64,000 nt of DNA from Rhodamnia argentea (GCF_020921035.1 NC_063156.1:3472001-3536000); one strand, 5' to 3'; positions 34,001 through 46,159 are shown, numbered from the stretch's first letter. Notes: generated by a model not told the origin, from the letters alone. A program made the numbers and translations.

Positions 34001-37000
34001 TAGGATACCCTCCAACCTTTATATCTCCTTCGACAGAACCACCAGTTTTCCTTCCCGAAAGAACATCCATCAATGTTGTTTTCCCAGCTCCACTAATGCC
34101 CATCAATGCCGTTAGGACACCGGGTCTGAATGCTCCGGTAATATCTTGGAGAAGTTGTAGTCTTTTCTCTGGGAAACCTTGTTCTCTCAGTTTCTGGGAA
34201 ACATTGGAGGTTCTGTTATGCCAATCATTACTTTACATGACGGGCACAACAATACTGATGTTCAGCAACTGAAATGCCTCACCTTGTTTGGCTTGATGAA
34301 GTACCGAACGTTTTCGAATGTTAAAGTCGTGGGTTCAAATGGTAAAACCATCCCTATACAATTTCAAAATTGCAATTGTCATTGGTGCCTAAGGTAAGAT
34401 AACCTTACCTTAAACTTTTCACTAGTACTCACTAATGACTGATGTCCACCTTTCTTTTGCAGTTTTGCTGATTTTGGAAAGAAGACAATTGACTAACTGC
34501 TTATGATTCTTCTCACCTCTAATTTTTGTTTCTGTGGTATCTTTGTTTGCCACCTGCTCCCCTGGAGTAGGATGGCCAATGTCTCTGTCCTTATCCAGCT
34601 GGGAGTGCTTCTTACTGGAGACAACAGCTCGAGATCTACTTGGAGCTGTGATTAGCCAACAAATGCACATTTTTTGGTGAAAAAATGTCAACCTGCTGAG
34701 AATATTCTTAGGTTGCATTTTCTATTACCTCTAGAAAAACTCAGAGCGCAGGTGAACCCAATGTTGAAAAACAACCAGAATCCAATCAATGACCCAACTG
34801 ATATCCAGTAAAAATAGTCACTAAAATCTAAACCACGCTGTTTGAGCACTTGTTGCCCCAAAGTGCCATTAAGAGATGAAACCTGCAAAGGATAATTAAG
34901 CCTGTTAAATGCTAAACACAGCCATCTTCATGCGAAATCCATTCATGATGGTTTGTTCTTCAAGATGTCACCTTTTGCCACCTCGGAGCAAGAAACTCAT
35001 TAACTGAAGCACCTATTTCTGCATATGACAATGGAGATAACCAGAATCCCCACTTCAACCAACCTGGCAGAGAAGCTGCAGACAGAAGGTTGCTAAGTTC
35101 CTGTCACTTTTCTAAAGTCACTACCATTGGAACCGGTAAAACTGAACTTACGTTTTGAGATGACAAAGCCACCGAACAAAAACAAAACAAGTAAAGAGAA
35201 TAAACTGCAAATTGCTGCGACAGGGGGATTTCGAACCACGGAAGCTATCAATCGGAACATTGATAGTGATACTTGATGCAATAGGAAGAGCAGGATGAAT
35301 TGATAAAAGAACCTGACAGTCAACAAAAAGTTGGAAGTGAGAATGGCTAAAATCCTTATCAGCTCTCTGATATAGTGAATGTCAGAATTACCTCTGTGGC
35401 TCGGGACTATAACCAACTCCATAATAGGTAATAGCTGTCCACAGAAACGCATCAAGTAAAGAGAATGGAATTTTCAGTATGGCTGCTGGAATGGTATAAG
35501 CCCATGCAGGATAGAAAAAAAAATCTCGTTGCTTGTAAAAGACACTAAGTCTAGAAACAGTCATTGCCAACTCCTGAATGCCAATAACCACGAGTCGGAT
35601 GAGAGCGTAATACAGGGAACCCATGAAAAGATCTGCATGCACCAAATCGAGTTTCATTCGTGGGCGCCAGAAGACGGTCACTGTTATAACTGCAACGACC
35701 ACAATCTGCAAAGAGAAACCACCAACTCAATGAATCCCGCATACATCACTCATTAACCATGTGTTGTGACTGCACATTTTGAGTCCCAGCAGGCAACTAC
35801 CTGTGCTGATTTGAAGACATGAAAGAACCAGTTGCGCTTCATGAGGAGCCATTCTCTCGAAAGGCACGCTTTGAACAACTCCCACTTTTTTAACGAGTAA
35901 ATTCCGAAAGATAAGGCACTTCCGTGAAGCTCAGTTTTCTTGAAAGGCCTGGCAAGTTCCTCATCTAGGTTCTTTCCCATTGGAAATTCTTTAAACATCC
36001 TTGCAAACGTGCTTGGAGATATGAAATTATAAGTCCGATCTTTGTGATGCCAGTATTGTGCCTGGTCCTTTTTAGAAACTACCTGCCAAGAATTCCCAAT
36101 ATCAGATGTTATTGCTAAGCTTGCACAGGCTGCACACATCGCTTTAGTAAATGAGAGTGCATACCTCTTGAAGAAAGTCAGCAATGCCTTTTCTGGTCGG
36201 GCAATTGAAACCACAGTGTCCAAAGAACTCGAGAACATCGGTCCGAGGCCCATGGTACACTTGATGTCCCTCTGCCATTAGAATTATGTCATCAAAGAGA
36301 TCAAAAGTTTCAGGTGTTGGCTGAAGAAGCGACACCAAAATAGTGGATTCTGTTATGTGTGCCAATTGCTGCAAGCATGTAATGGTCCGAAAGGTAGTGG
36401 AGCTGTCCAAGCCATTTGATATCTCGTCCATAAATAACACTCTCGCCGGACCAATTATAATTTCCCCTGGAAGAGAGACCACTGTGAACGATCTGTACTG
36501 AAGCCTAAAACTTCCAATGTGACATTTGAACCTGTTCCTATAAGTTCCTCATCATTTGCTGAGAAATTCACGTAATACTTACCAGTTGTGAGCCTTCTCT
36601 TTTCACCACCAGAAATTCCTCTGTTCATGGCATCCCCTACAACTGTATTTGCACAGATGTCAAGTCCAAGAACCTGAAAAGGCGAAAAATGATTACAATA
36701 CAGTGAAAAAATATTCGTGAAAAATATATTTCATAATTCATCTTCTCACTGCAAAAATTACCTTCAATATGTAGTCCGTTTGGAGTGTCCTTTTCAATCC
36801 TCCTATTGATATTGCCTGTTCATATTGCATAAAATCATCAGAAACTGGAATTTGCCAATCGCCTCAGTAACTGGAAAATGTAAAAAAGGAAAAAATTCCA
36901 ACTTTGTGCCAACATTAACCTTCATGTATGTGTCTATGCTTGGCTCTGGATTAATTCCTGCTTGCTTCTCCCTTTTACTAACTTCTTTCAATATGTCTTC

Positions 37001-38866
37001 ACCCAAAGGCAACACAAATAGGATCAGAAATGATCACCGGAATAAACAATAACTTCCAGGTTGGAGAATAAACTGGTACCTGCCCTTCCTCCAATGCCCT
37101 GACATCGAGCAGAGAAGTCAAGCGTCTCCCTCACAGTCATCTCTGAAATATGCAGATCATATTGGCTTATATAGGCTGAAGTCTTCTGAGGAACAAACTC
37201 ATTCAGCTTGTAACCATTGTAGGAAATCTCTCCCTTGACCTTGATCATACATCATTTTGTCAATTTCGCCAATCTTACTTATATGCATAATCATTTACGT
37301 CTCGATATAGTTTGAGTGTAGAAGCTATTCTCGTCAGTATGGAACATCTACAATAGACTGAATACCGAAAAGGTAATACCTTGAGCAATTTCTCTGATTT
37401 GCCTGCTAATGCTTGTAATAAGGTGGTCTTTCCGCATCCCGGTGGACCTAGCAATAGTGTCATCCTGCAACAACTCCTAGAGATGTAGATTATGCCGCAT
37501 AGCAGCATCATAGAAATGAGCTTGTGAATCTAAATCAGTACATATGCTAAGCTAAGCTGTAATACTAACCTCGCAGGCTTAAGGACACCGCTAATGTTCT
37601 TGAGAATTCTTGTCCTCTTCCCCTGATACCTGCGGCCAACCTTATTTGTTGGAGCCTGTCACAGAGAAAAATGGATCATGGTTCCTGTGCTTATGTCCTA
37701 TCATTTTTACCAGGATGGATTACAATAGCTTGATGGAATACAGAAGCAGTTCCATGAGCTAATAAATTTGATATCCAATAAGCCAATTCAAGATAGTAAA
37801 AATCCATTAGAAAGAGTTGTATTAATCTGTTGCAATTTTAAAGTAGTTGCAGCTGGATTTTCCGTGGGTTTCAATAGGAATTTCTCTTGCAAAAATGTCG
37901 CACCCCATCGACGTATGATAAGCGAGAGATTTGAAATTAGGTTTTTTTAAGGTATGTCCCATTGAGACATGGATGTTCTAAAGCTGCCAATTTTCTAACA
38001 GTAGGATCCATCAGCATCGCGTGGCCAGTTCGCTGTCCTTCTCTAATGTCTCAAAAATGACTTCCTTTGAAGTTCCAAGCTACAGAAAGTTTCAAAAGTA
38101 ATAGGCTGTGATATACAAACATACTGCTTAGTGTTTACAACATAGAATTTGTTCTTTGACTTCGATAAATCTTATAAACCTCAGAGGAGAGGGAAGAAGA
38201 TAGAGAAGAAAATCGCACGTAGAAGATGGACTTGATTGCGTGCCAAAGAGTTGGGATGTGTTCTCCATGAACGGATTTGCTATCTGCTTCTATGCACAGA
38301 TTCTGATATCTCACTTCCACGGTCGGCAATTCAAGGCCCACTCTAAACAATTAAATATCAAATTAGCTGCACTTTGGCGTATAGAATAATTCAAGAAAAC
38401 ATGATGGTCATCTGATGTCTGCCTTTTACTAGAACTGTAACGTTAGAGCAGGTACAAAATCATAAAATGCCTGCCTCTGCACTCGATCACGGAGCTTCTG
38501 GAGAAGCCCGAGATTGTCCTCTTCGATCGTCTTTAACAGGCCGTCCACGAACAACCGCCTCTCCGAGTCCCTGAGCTTTGCCACGTCCACCACCTTGCGG
38601 TTGAGCACTGCCGCCCTCAGCCGCTGGAACGTCAGCAGCCTCTCGATCACCGCCTGCTGCAGCTCCAGCTCGTCATCCTCACGCCGACGATCCTCGCCGA
38701 ACATTGATGGCGTCTGGTCCTCTGAATTAGCGACACCGCTGAAGCTACTGGAGGTGCGGTGGCGCAGCGACAAAGAGAGGCTTTGGCTTTGTATCCGCTC
38801 AATCTCGGTGAGCTCAATCCTCATAGACGTGGCTGGCTGGTTGGTCATCGGGGACGACTGTGCCAT
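31049..38866 (-). CDS. Full-size ABCG (PDR-type) transporter, copy 1
   Basis: 24 exons run from ATG at 38866 to TGA at 31049-31051, giving about 1440 residues. Exon 1 is 38866-38475 and exon 2 is 38342-38219. The layout is NBD-TMD-NBD-TMD. NBD1 has Walker [10 protein letters not shown] (exon 4, 37465-37380), signature [10 protein letters not shown] (near 36600) and Walker [19 protein letters not shown]1 is at about 36.08-34.73 kb. The linker is followed by [18 protein letters not shown]2 has Walker [19 protein letters not shown] (near 34090), the divergent PDR signature [11 protein letters not shown] and Walker [16 protein letters not shown]2 ends with KVNFQRR. I saw no internal stop or frameshift in the exons. 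PDR proteins export hormones, phenolics or defence compounds across the plasma membrane. Sequence features resemble the ABCG29/ABCG37 (PDR1/PDR9) clade, from memory. The substrate is unknown. Intron 1 uses a GC donor. Confidence 0.93.
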
Positions 38867-38910
38867 TTCGATTGTTTTGATCTTTTTCGCCAAATGCCGG
38901 TGAACTTTCT

Positions 38911-38917
38911 TATATAA
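38911..38917 (-). promoter_or_regulatory. Possible TATA box of ABCG copy 1
   Basis: TTATATAAG on the minus strand lies about 45 bp upstream of the ATG, near the expected position for a very short leader. It is not conserved at the same place in copy 2, so confidence is low. Confidence 0.35.
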
Positions 38918-38934
38918 TGTGATCAGAAACATTA

Positions 38935-39640
38935 GTACGTCTGCATCATTATAGCTGGGAAAAATAAGTTTTGCGACCCCCATATCTCAAGTCAAAGATC
39001 TCGGCACATATAATGAATGTGAATTTGGTGCTTGCGTAAAGGCATGCTCGAGGTCTAGTTTAAGTATTGAGAAAAATGACAACATGATGGCCATCTGATG
39101 TGCATATAATGTGCAAGCTAGGCATTTACATGAAGATTGAGAACGGTTTCTGATGACTTTGTACTGTATGAACAGGCATTATCAAATAGGAGGACTGCAA
39201 GAATTACCAAGTTACTCTTTCACACATAATCTTGCACTTTTTTGCTACCATTTTTCGCCTTTTAAGATTCTTGGACTCGACATCTACGCAGATACAATTG
39301 TAGGGGATGCGATGAACAGAGGAATTTCGGGTGCTTGTCAAGTACCAGGTGAGACGATGAAGTAATTTGCAATCTGATTTTCAGGCTAACTGAAGAAAAA
39401 GAACTTCTAACAAGATCTCCAGTTGGTCATTGTTGAAAAAGAACAGATTGGAATCTGCGCAAGTGATTATAAAATCACAAGTATGTCTCCATCATTACAG
39501 AATGGGAATCAGTTTTGGAATCCCTAGATCTAAAGTCAATGATCTCAGTGCATATTATAAAATTGAATTTCGCCCACGCGTAATGTATGCTCGAGGTCTA
39601 GTTTGAGTGCTGAGAAGAATCACAACATCAATTCCCTCAG
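38935..39640. repeat. Direct repeat of the ABCG copy 1 upstream region
   Basis: About 170 bp just upstream of the gene (38935-39110) recurs in the same orientation at about 39475-39640. Landmarks of the first copy are GGGAAAAATAAGTTTTGCGAC, CAAGTCAAAGATCTCGG and ATGCTCGAGGTCTAGTTTAAG. Divergence is moderate. The repeat brackets the ABCG fragment at 39130-39360 and suggests a local duplication that carried promoter sequence. Confidence 0.7.
39130..39360 (+). pseudogene. Inverted ABCG remnant (exons 7-8)
   Basis: On the plus strand, [21 protein letters not shown] (39268-39330) matches exon 8 of the ABCG genes up to the signature motif. Upstream, sequence resembling DDFVLYEQA and the intron 7 region is recognisable. 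It is about 230 bp, lies opposite to the full genes and lacks its splice context. It is a dead fragment. Confidence 0.8.
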
Positions 39641-39694
39641 GTGTGTAGACGATTTACTGCTTTGCATTAGTGTGAATAGACGAACTAATATGCT

Positions 39695-40495
39695 TCAGTC
39701 ACTTCTTGACGGGTAACCCCAAGAGTAAAACTGAACATGGTGTAGGAAAAACTTGCGAACATCGCAGCCACTTGGTACAATTGGTGCCAGTGAAACAAGC
39801 ATCATTCCGAAGTAGTTGAAATAGAGCAGTGTTGATAACATGTTGTAGAACTACCAGAACACTGTATAAAATAAGGCATAGAAACATATCGCAGGGAAAT
39901 GTGATTAGTGCAAACAGAACTACTTGCAGTAATATGTATGGAATTTGATAACCACCTCCAGCACATTTGACGGGCAGAACATCTTTGTTGAAATATGAAA
40001 GAACAAGAAACTAATCAGTACTTAGTCGAGAGAATACATAGTGTTAGAGTAATTAAATATTAAACCATGCTTTCATCTAACAGCTTAAGCTTTTAGAATA
40101 GTTCATCAAATGAATAGGACCACCATGAGCTCATTTGGCAAATCTTTTCCCGTAGGCAACTATAGATTGGTAGCAACAAATGGCAGAAACAAAGTACAGT
40201 TGCCTATCCCCATGAACAAAGATAAATATCATCCAAGTATGTTGAAAAGATCCTGCTCATCATTTGTTCACAACAAACAATCAGTTTCGGCATCTTTGGT
40301 GGTAAGTTTTACAGGCTCCTATTGTCAATGTCTAACAAGCTACAAAAGATTTTTCCCAAACTAACCAGGTTGCATGAACAACAACTTACATTTCTTTTCG
40401 AAGGCACGGTAATTAGGTGGCACCAGGTTTTATTTGGGGCTTGTTGAGTAGATTAGATGTAGTTACCACAAGCATGTTTTGAACTGCTCCCATCT
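39695..40495 (-). pseudogene. ABCG remnant (exons 21-23)
   Basis: On the minus strand, pieces of exon 21 (WEQFKTCLW near 40480), exon 22 (LPFVATN near 40180) and exon 23 ([14 protein letters not shown] near 39800) follow in gene order. They contain stop codons, deletions and lost splice sites. It ends at the place where exon 24 should begin. It is a truncated third copy of the transporter's second transmembrane half. Confidence 0.85.
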
Positions 40496-40646
40496 ATTTT
40501 TTGTGTGTGAGCTTAAATAGTTTTATAGAAATGAGATGATACTATTGGGTTAGTTGAGTTCTAGAATGTATAGTTTCTTTTTTCTGGATTATAGAAACTC
40601 GGATACTATAACCAAATTGCTGATTAATCAGATCATACATAACTGG

Positions 40647-40648
<2 letters not shown>

Positions 40649-40692
<44 letters not shown>
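40649..40692. repeat. (AT)22 microsatellite
   Basis: An uninterrupted AT dinucleotide run of about 44 bp. It is likely length-variable between individuals. Confidence 0.95.
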
Positions 40693-40696
<4 letters not shown>

Positions 40697-40938
40697 ATAA
40701 CAGGTTGATATTGGTTTGTGTATGAGGCTAGGAGGGATGGCCATATCAATTCCCTATTCTTATTGGAGTTAAGAGTGTGATATTGGTTGCCATTAGAGCT
40801 TAGGTTATGGTCTTTTGGGTGCAGATTTTATAGGACGTTGTGAGGTTGTTTGTTAGTTTATAACGAGCTAATCTTTAAGTTGCTAAGGACATGTTCCATT
40901 GTGGGTCCAGGTGATTATAGGTTCTGATTCGGAGACAC

Positions 40939-41268
40939 TTGCTTTGCTTCGTAAGAATTGTAAAGGCAAGTGACCCATTACATCTAATAGTAGAGATATG
41001 TCCGAAGGATCTGGAAACATGGCTTCAATTATCAAAATCTATATTGCAGGAAGTAAGAGACGAGCAACAACAGCCTATCACCCTAGCTAGTCTATTTGGA
41101 ACTTGTCAAGGAGTGGCTTATTTCTGTTGTCAAATGAAAGAATTGAGTAGAAGTGGAGTTGCTGCGCTTCAGAATGATAGAGAATGCATGTTTGCACTGT
41201 TTAGACCGGCAAACCCCCTCACATATGAAGGGAAATCGGAAAATTCTCATGGTCAAACATTATATTAG
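40939..41268 (+). other. Open frame of unknown identity, coding-like
   Basis: 110 codons read ...RIVKASDPLHLIVEICPKDL... through ...LFGTCQGVAYFCCQMKELSR... to ...FRPANPLTYEGKSENSHGQ and a stop. The residue composition looks like real protein. I see no start context, partner exon or known domain, so it may be a captured exon or an old retroelement fragment. I do not recognise a family. Confidence 0.3.
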
Positions 41269-41655
41269 AAAAGTAGCGTGACACCCTGGAAATTAAGCCC
41301 TCTGTTAAGAGACCAAATTCAATAAAAAGGATTATTATTGAATTCCAGTTGATATAAAATTTCGGATAGTAAGGACGTAAGCGATAAATTTTGGACGATT
41401 ATAGAAATATCGATCGGTTAAGATTAGGTCTCGAAAATCTTAGTCCTCGTGTTTTAGGATCTATTTCCTCTCGCTCGAGCCTAATTCCGAAGGAGTCCGA
41501 TCTGTGCAAAGACCAAAATGATTTTCTATCTGTTGAGCTAAATGTCCAATCAATCCTATATTACTTGATATTCAAAATTACCTTAAGATATTTGTGCACT
41601 AAAATTCAAGAGGTTGATGGTGATGGGACACCACTTGTCCCATCACCACCAACCA

Positions 41656-41713
41656 ATCAAGTCTCTCTCTCTCTCTCCTCCCCCTCCCTCTCTCTCCATC
41701 AGCCGGCCCCCCC

Positions 41714-41752
<39 letters not shown>
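41656..41752. repeat. CT-rich microsatellite
   Basis: Two (CT)n runs are separated by a C-run and short unique bases. It is a simple-sequence tract with no evidence of function. Confidence 0.9.
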
Positions 41753-41753
<1 letters not shown>

Positions 41754-41783
41754 CTTTTTCCTTCTGCCGTGCGAACCCCAACC

Positions 41784-41900
41784 TAGACATGGCTGGTTCT
41801 TTGGAACCGGCAGGTCCGGGTCGGTTCCCCGGCCCGTTCCAGTTCCGATTTGGAACCAGCGGTTCCGAGCCGGTTCCCGGACCGATTCCGGTTCCGTTTT
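41784..41900. mobile_element. Truncated hAT-like element end
   Basis: Starting TAGACATGGCTGGTTC, the sequence is dense in GGTTCC/GGAACC and CCGGTTCC words, like the hAT elements at 29398 and 45018. It runs into AT-rich DNA without a matching second end. I take it as a single preserved end of the same family. Confidence 0.5.
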
Positions 41901-41999
41901 TTAATTTTAATTTTTAAAATAATAAATAATAAAATAAATATAATAAATTATAAAATATAAAATATAATCAAATTGTACATTGTAATAAAATATGGGGAA

Positions 42000-44690
42000 A
42001 AAAGAAAGAGAGGAGGAATGGGCTTGAATTTAATGAATTATTATTAAACGCCTACATATCTTCTTGGGGATAGAAGAATCAAAACCCATGTAGTTTTTAT
42101 GTGGAAAGAGGGACACATCGTGTGATTGTCCTTCGCAAAGGCACGCTCTAGTTGATAATAGATCATGCTATCTATGGATCACCGGTGTTGAAGTTGCTGT
42201 CTCACATCACTCGACAATAGGTTCTATATGCTCTTTATATTCATGTAGTCTCCCTCCATTTGTCGGTTTAAGCATTTGTGTTGGATTTTCTAACATGGTA
42301 TCAGAGCCTGTGTTGTCCCTTTTGCGAATATGCGTCCACCCTCCATTAGTCATAAATTTTGGGTTGGACTTTCTAACAACTGGGACACTAGAAAAAAGAC
42401 CTTTCGATCTAGTGGAGTTGGATATTCAAGATTTTAATGTTATTTTGGGAATGAATTGGTTATTTATATATCATGCCACTATTAATTACCTTTTTATTGT
42501 CTTTGGACTTCCAAATGAGCATGAATTCTCTTTTTCCAAAGGTTGTAAAGGCACTCTTCAGGAGAATTGTCCAAAAAGTCTTAAACCTATTCTACTTTTT
42601 TCCATTGAGTCATAAACTTTTCAATTTTGTCAATTGAATCCTAAACCTTTTCACATTTGCTAGTAAGCCTATCTTGTCAATTTTGGCCGAAATTCGCTGA
42701 TTTGATGCCACTCATCTTACGTGGCATGGCTAGTCCCGACGTGGACAATACTTAATATTATTTAAAAAATTTGTGATTTTTATTTTTTTTTTCCTTTCTT
42801 CTTTCTTTCACTAGTAGTCGAGCGGGCTGGCCTTGCCTAGGCGAGGGTCGTCGTCACCCACCACAAGCGAGGCCTAGTCGGGCGAGGGTGAACCTAGGTT
42901 AACCCTTATTGGGCCTCACTTGGGTGAGGGCGATCCTTAGCAAGGGCTCCCCTCACTAGATTGGGCAAGGCCGGCCCTCGCCTAGGCCAGGGCACCCTTG
43001 CTTGGTCCGGCTAGGGGAGCCCTCGTCGGGGCTCGCCCTAGTCCAACCGGGCCTTGCCTACCATAGATGAGGCTAGCACTCTTCGCGATGATGGTCACCT
43101 GTGGCTAGTGGCCAGCAACTATCAAAAGGAAGACAAAATCATTAAAAATTAATAAAAAATTGAAATTTATTCGAATATTATTAAAATTTATTTACGTCAG
43201 CACCAGCAGTGCCACGTAGGATGGTTGGTGTCAATATCAGCAACTTTTGGCCAAAATTGACTGGATGGACTCAATTGGCAAAGTGTAAAAAGGTTTAGGA
43301 CTTAATTGGCAAAATTTAAAGGTTTAGGTCTGAATTGACGAAAATACAATAGATTTAGGACTTTGATGATAATCTTCATCCACTTTTCCAAGATTAATCT
43401 CAACTCCACAAACGAGGAGACTTTGAAAAAAAGGATTGTTATGGTTATCTAGCTGGTGTAAAAAAAAAATAAAATAAAACAAGAAGGGATGTTGTAAAGC
43501 TGGAAAATGTTCCTACTGTCAAAGAGTTTCCATAATTGTTTCTTGTAAATATACCGGGTTTGCCTCGTAATAGAGAGATTAAGTTCCGTATTGATTTGAA
43601 GTCCAGTACAATGCCCATCTCTAAAGCACCATTAGGCACCTTCTAAGGTAAAAGAGTTAAAACATAATTGCAAGAGTTCTTGCATAAGGCTTTGATTATT
43701 CGCAATGTTTCACCATGGGGAGCTCTTGCCTTATGTATAAAAAAGGCCGATAGCAGGAGGTTTTGTATAGACTAACGGGAAATTAACAAGGTAATGATAA
43801 AAACGGATATCATTTGCCCCGAATTGTTGATCTATTTGATCAATTTTAGGAACTTGAGTGTTTTTATATATCAACCTTCGTTTTGAGATAAAAGCAAATA
43901 ATGTGCCTAAAGCGGCTTTCATAATAGGGTATGGCTATTCTGAATTTTTTTCATGCCTTTTGGATTGACGAATGCACTTGTGCTTTCATAGATTTGAAGA
44001 ACACTGTGTTCAAGGAATATCTAGACAAATTTATTGCAGTGTTCATCAATGACATTTTGATGTATTCTAGGAGATTGGAGGAGCACAAGTAACACTTGAG
44101 GATTGTTTTACAAACTTTGCATGAAAAGAAGTTGTATGCTAAATTTTGTAAATGTTATTTCTAGCTTGATCATATAGAGTTCTTGGGCCATGTTATCTCA
44201 AAGAATTGCATTTTAGTTGACCCGAAAAAAAGTTGAAGTGGTTGTTCAGTGGAATTGCCCTACTAATATTACAAAAGTGAGATGTTTTCTTAAGTTAACA
44301 GATTATTAGAGACACTTTGTGAAGGGATTCTCCAAAATTGTTGGTCCACATACTTGCCTAACTCAGAAAGGAATCAAATTTGTATGGTCTGATTAATGTG
44401 AGCATAGTTTCCAAAAGTTAAAGAGATGGCTTTGCCTTCGGGAATTGGTGGCTTCACGATCCACTTTAATTCGTATATAGAAAGTTTAGGCTGTGTTTTT
44501 ATTCAATATGATAAAATTGTTGCCTATGCCTTTATTCTCAATCTCCAGTTAAAAAATATTAATCTGAGTATAATCTTCAAATGGATCGTGGAAAAGTTGA
44601 TCAAATGTACGTCTTTGAAAGGATATCTGTGTTTCCGCCTAATTACCCTATTTCTTCCTCCGTTAGGAAGAAAGTGAACTAAAGATAATG
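42000..44690 (+). mobile_element. Decayed LTR retrotransposon remnants (Ty3/gypsy protease, RT, RNase H)
   Basis: An LTR-like end (...TTTCTAACA) is followed at 42296-42307 by TGGTATCAGAGC, the initiator tRNA-Met primer-binding site. Positions 42340-42560 encode a gypsy-type protease tail (DIQDFNVILGMNWLFIYHAT). From 43530 onwards broken frames resemble reverse transcriptase. KFRIDLKSSTMPISKAPL, SPWGALALCIKKA and FINDILMYSRRLEEHK can be read, the last with the FVDD-type box degraded. LGHVISKNCILVDPKK follows. RNase H-like sequence (ESLGCVFIQYDKIVAYA) is near 44480. Many stops are present. A MITE-like insertion (42555-43385) splits protease from RT. The PBS type suggests copia and gypsy pieces may be mixed. 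Confidence 0.75.
42555..43385. mobile_element. MULE-like MITE nested in the retrotransposon remnant
   Basis: The ends are inverted. AAGTCTTAAACCTATTCTAC at the left pairs with the complement of CAATAGATTTAGGACTTTGA at the right, and CAATTGAATCC and CTGAATTGAC words sit inside. The core (42820-43080) is GC-rich with GGGCGAGG- and CCTAGGC-type repeats. It resembles the element at 45611-46159. The flanks TCTTCA... look partly duplicated. Confidence 0.65.
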
Positions 44691-45017
44691 TCTCTATCGG
44701 CAAAGCTTCTCAATTGCGCACTTGAATTTAATAGTAAACATTTGCCCCACAAAAAAATTTAATAGTAAATAATATATCCATATCTGTGACATGAAATTTA
44801 GATTGATTAACTGTAAAAGTACACAATTGAGTACAGCCGATATCGAAAAGACCAAAGTACAATCTTTTTTAACGTAAGCTTTGTTTGTTTCATAAAATAT
44901 AAATAATCTTTCAATATAATCATTTATATCGTTTCAAATAATATGTCTATACATTATAGTGGCCATCGAAAATATTTTCGATTATTCAGTTTAATAATAT
45001 GTCTAAATATTGGCATG

Positions 45018-45323
45018 TAGAGAAGGCCGGTTCGACGGAACCGGCGGTTCCGGTTCCAAAAAAAGGTGGAACCGCCGGTTCCGGGCCGGTTCCGGTTCCG
45101 GTTCGGAACCGCCGGTTCCAAAGCACAATTGATTTTTTTTATCAAACCTACTTCCTTTTTTAAAAAAAAAAAAAAAACCGGCCCGGAACCGGCGGTTCCG
45201 GGCCGGTTCCAACAATTTACAAACCGGAACCAGCCCTTGAGGGCGGGTTTCGGTTCCGGGTTGGAACCGTGGGCCCGGTCAACGGGCTGGTTCCGGGCCC
45301 ACGGGTCCGTTTGGCATCCTCTA
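45018..45323. mobile_element. Non-autonomous hAT element (306 bp)
   Basis: It is flanked by a perfect 8-bp duplication TTGGCATG (45010-45017 and 45324-45331). The ends are TAGAGAAGGCC and the complement of TAGAGGATGCC. The interior is dense in CCGGTTCC/GGAACCGG. It belongs to the same broad family as 29398-29937. Confidence 0.85.
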
Positions 45324-45610
45324 TTGGCATGGACGTTAAAAATATTTTCGATCATTAATTTTTGTAAGCGATATAAGCGATCATTTTTAGGAAATATGTT
45401 TCAAATAGTTTGTTTTCTGCGAAACAAATGCATACATAATTTAATGAATCTCATACATATATGAAAAAAAATCTAAACTCACTATAATAATGAGCGTCAT
45501 TGAATCCACGGTCCCAGGTTCATTTTTATCTATTTTAACCAAGTCATTTCTCACAAAGAGTTGTCCCTACTTATAGTAGTACCAGGCTACTAGCGCACGT
45601 AATTGCTAGA

Positions 45611-46159
45611 GAAATTGTCCAAAAATTCTTAAACCTATTGCATTTTTGTCAATTTAGTCATAAATCTTATAAGTTTGCCAATTGAGTTCATCTGGCCAAT
45701 TTTGACAGAAAATCATTGACGTGGATGCTGGCCGTCTTACATTGCATGGCCGGAGTTGACGTGAACAATTTGCAATAATATATTATTTTTTAATTTTTTT
45801 CTTTTCTTTGTTTTTTTAGAATTGAGGATCGCCGGCCACAAGTGAGGGCTATGACTCCCTTGCCCAGACTGCTCTTGCCTGTGACCGGTCACCTTGTTGG
45901 AAAAAAGAACAAAAATCTAAAAATTTAAAATTAAAATTAAAATTAAAATTAAAATTAAATTTATCATTGAAAAATTGTCGGCGTCGGCGTTGGCCGTCCT
46001 AGGCTTGCTATATAGAACAGTCAGCATTCATGTCAATAATTTTAGGTCGGACTCAAATGACAAAATGATAAAAGGTTTATGACTCAATTGGCAAAATCAA
46101 AAGTTGTAGGATTGAATTGACAGAAGTACAATAGGTTTCGGATTTTTTGAATAATTTTC
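45611..46159. mobile_element. MULE-like MITE
   Basis: The left end GAAATTGTCCAAAAATTCTT pairs with the right end AAAAATTTTC-type complement. Inside are the paired CTTAAACCTATTGCATTTTT and AGTACAATAGGTTTCGGATT. It contains a short (AAAATT)n run at 45925-45958. It is a relative of 42555-43385 and encodes no protein. Confidence 0.6.

Noticed and set aside
34179..34200. One-base difference between ABCG copies just before exon 17 (CCCAG against CCCCAG)
   Set aside because: It first looked like a frameshift in copy 1. The MVLPFEP exon ends upstream with a proper donor, so the change lies in the intron next to the acceptor and does not affect the protein.
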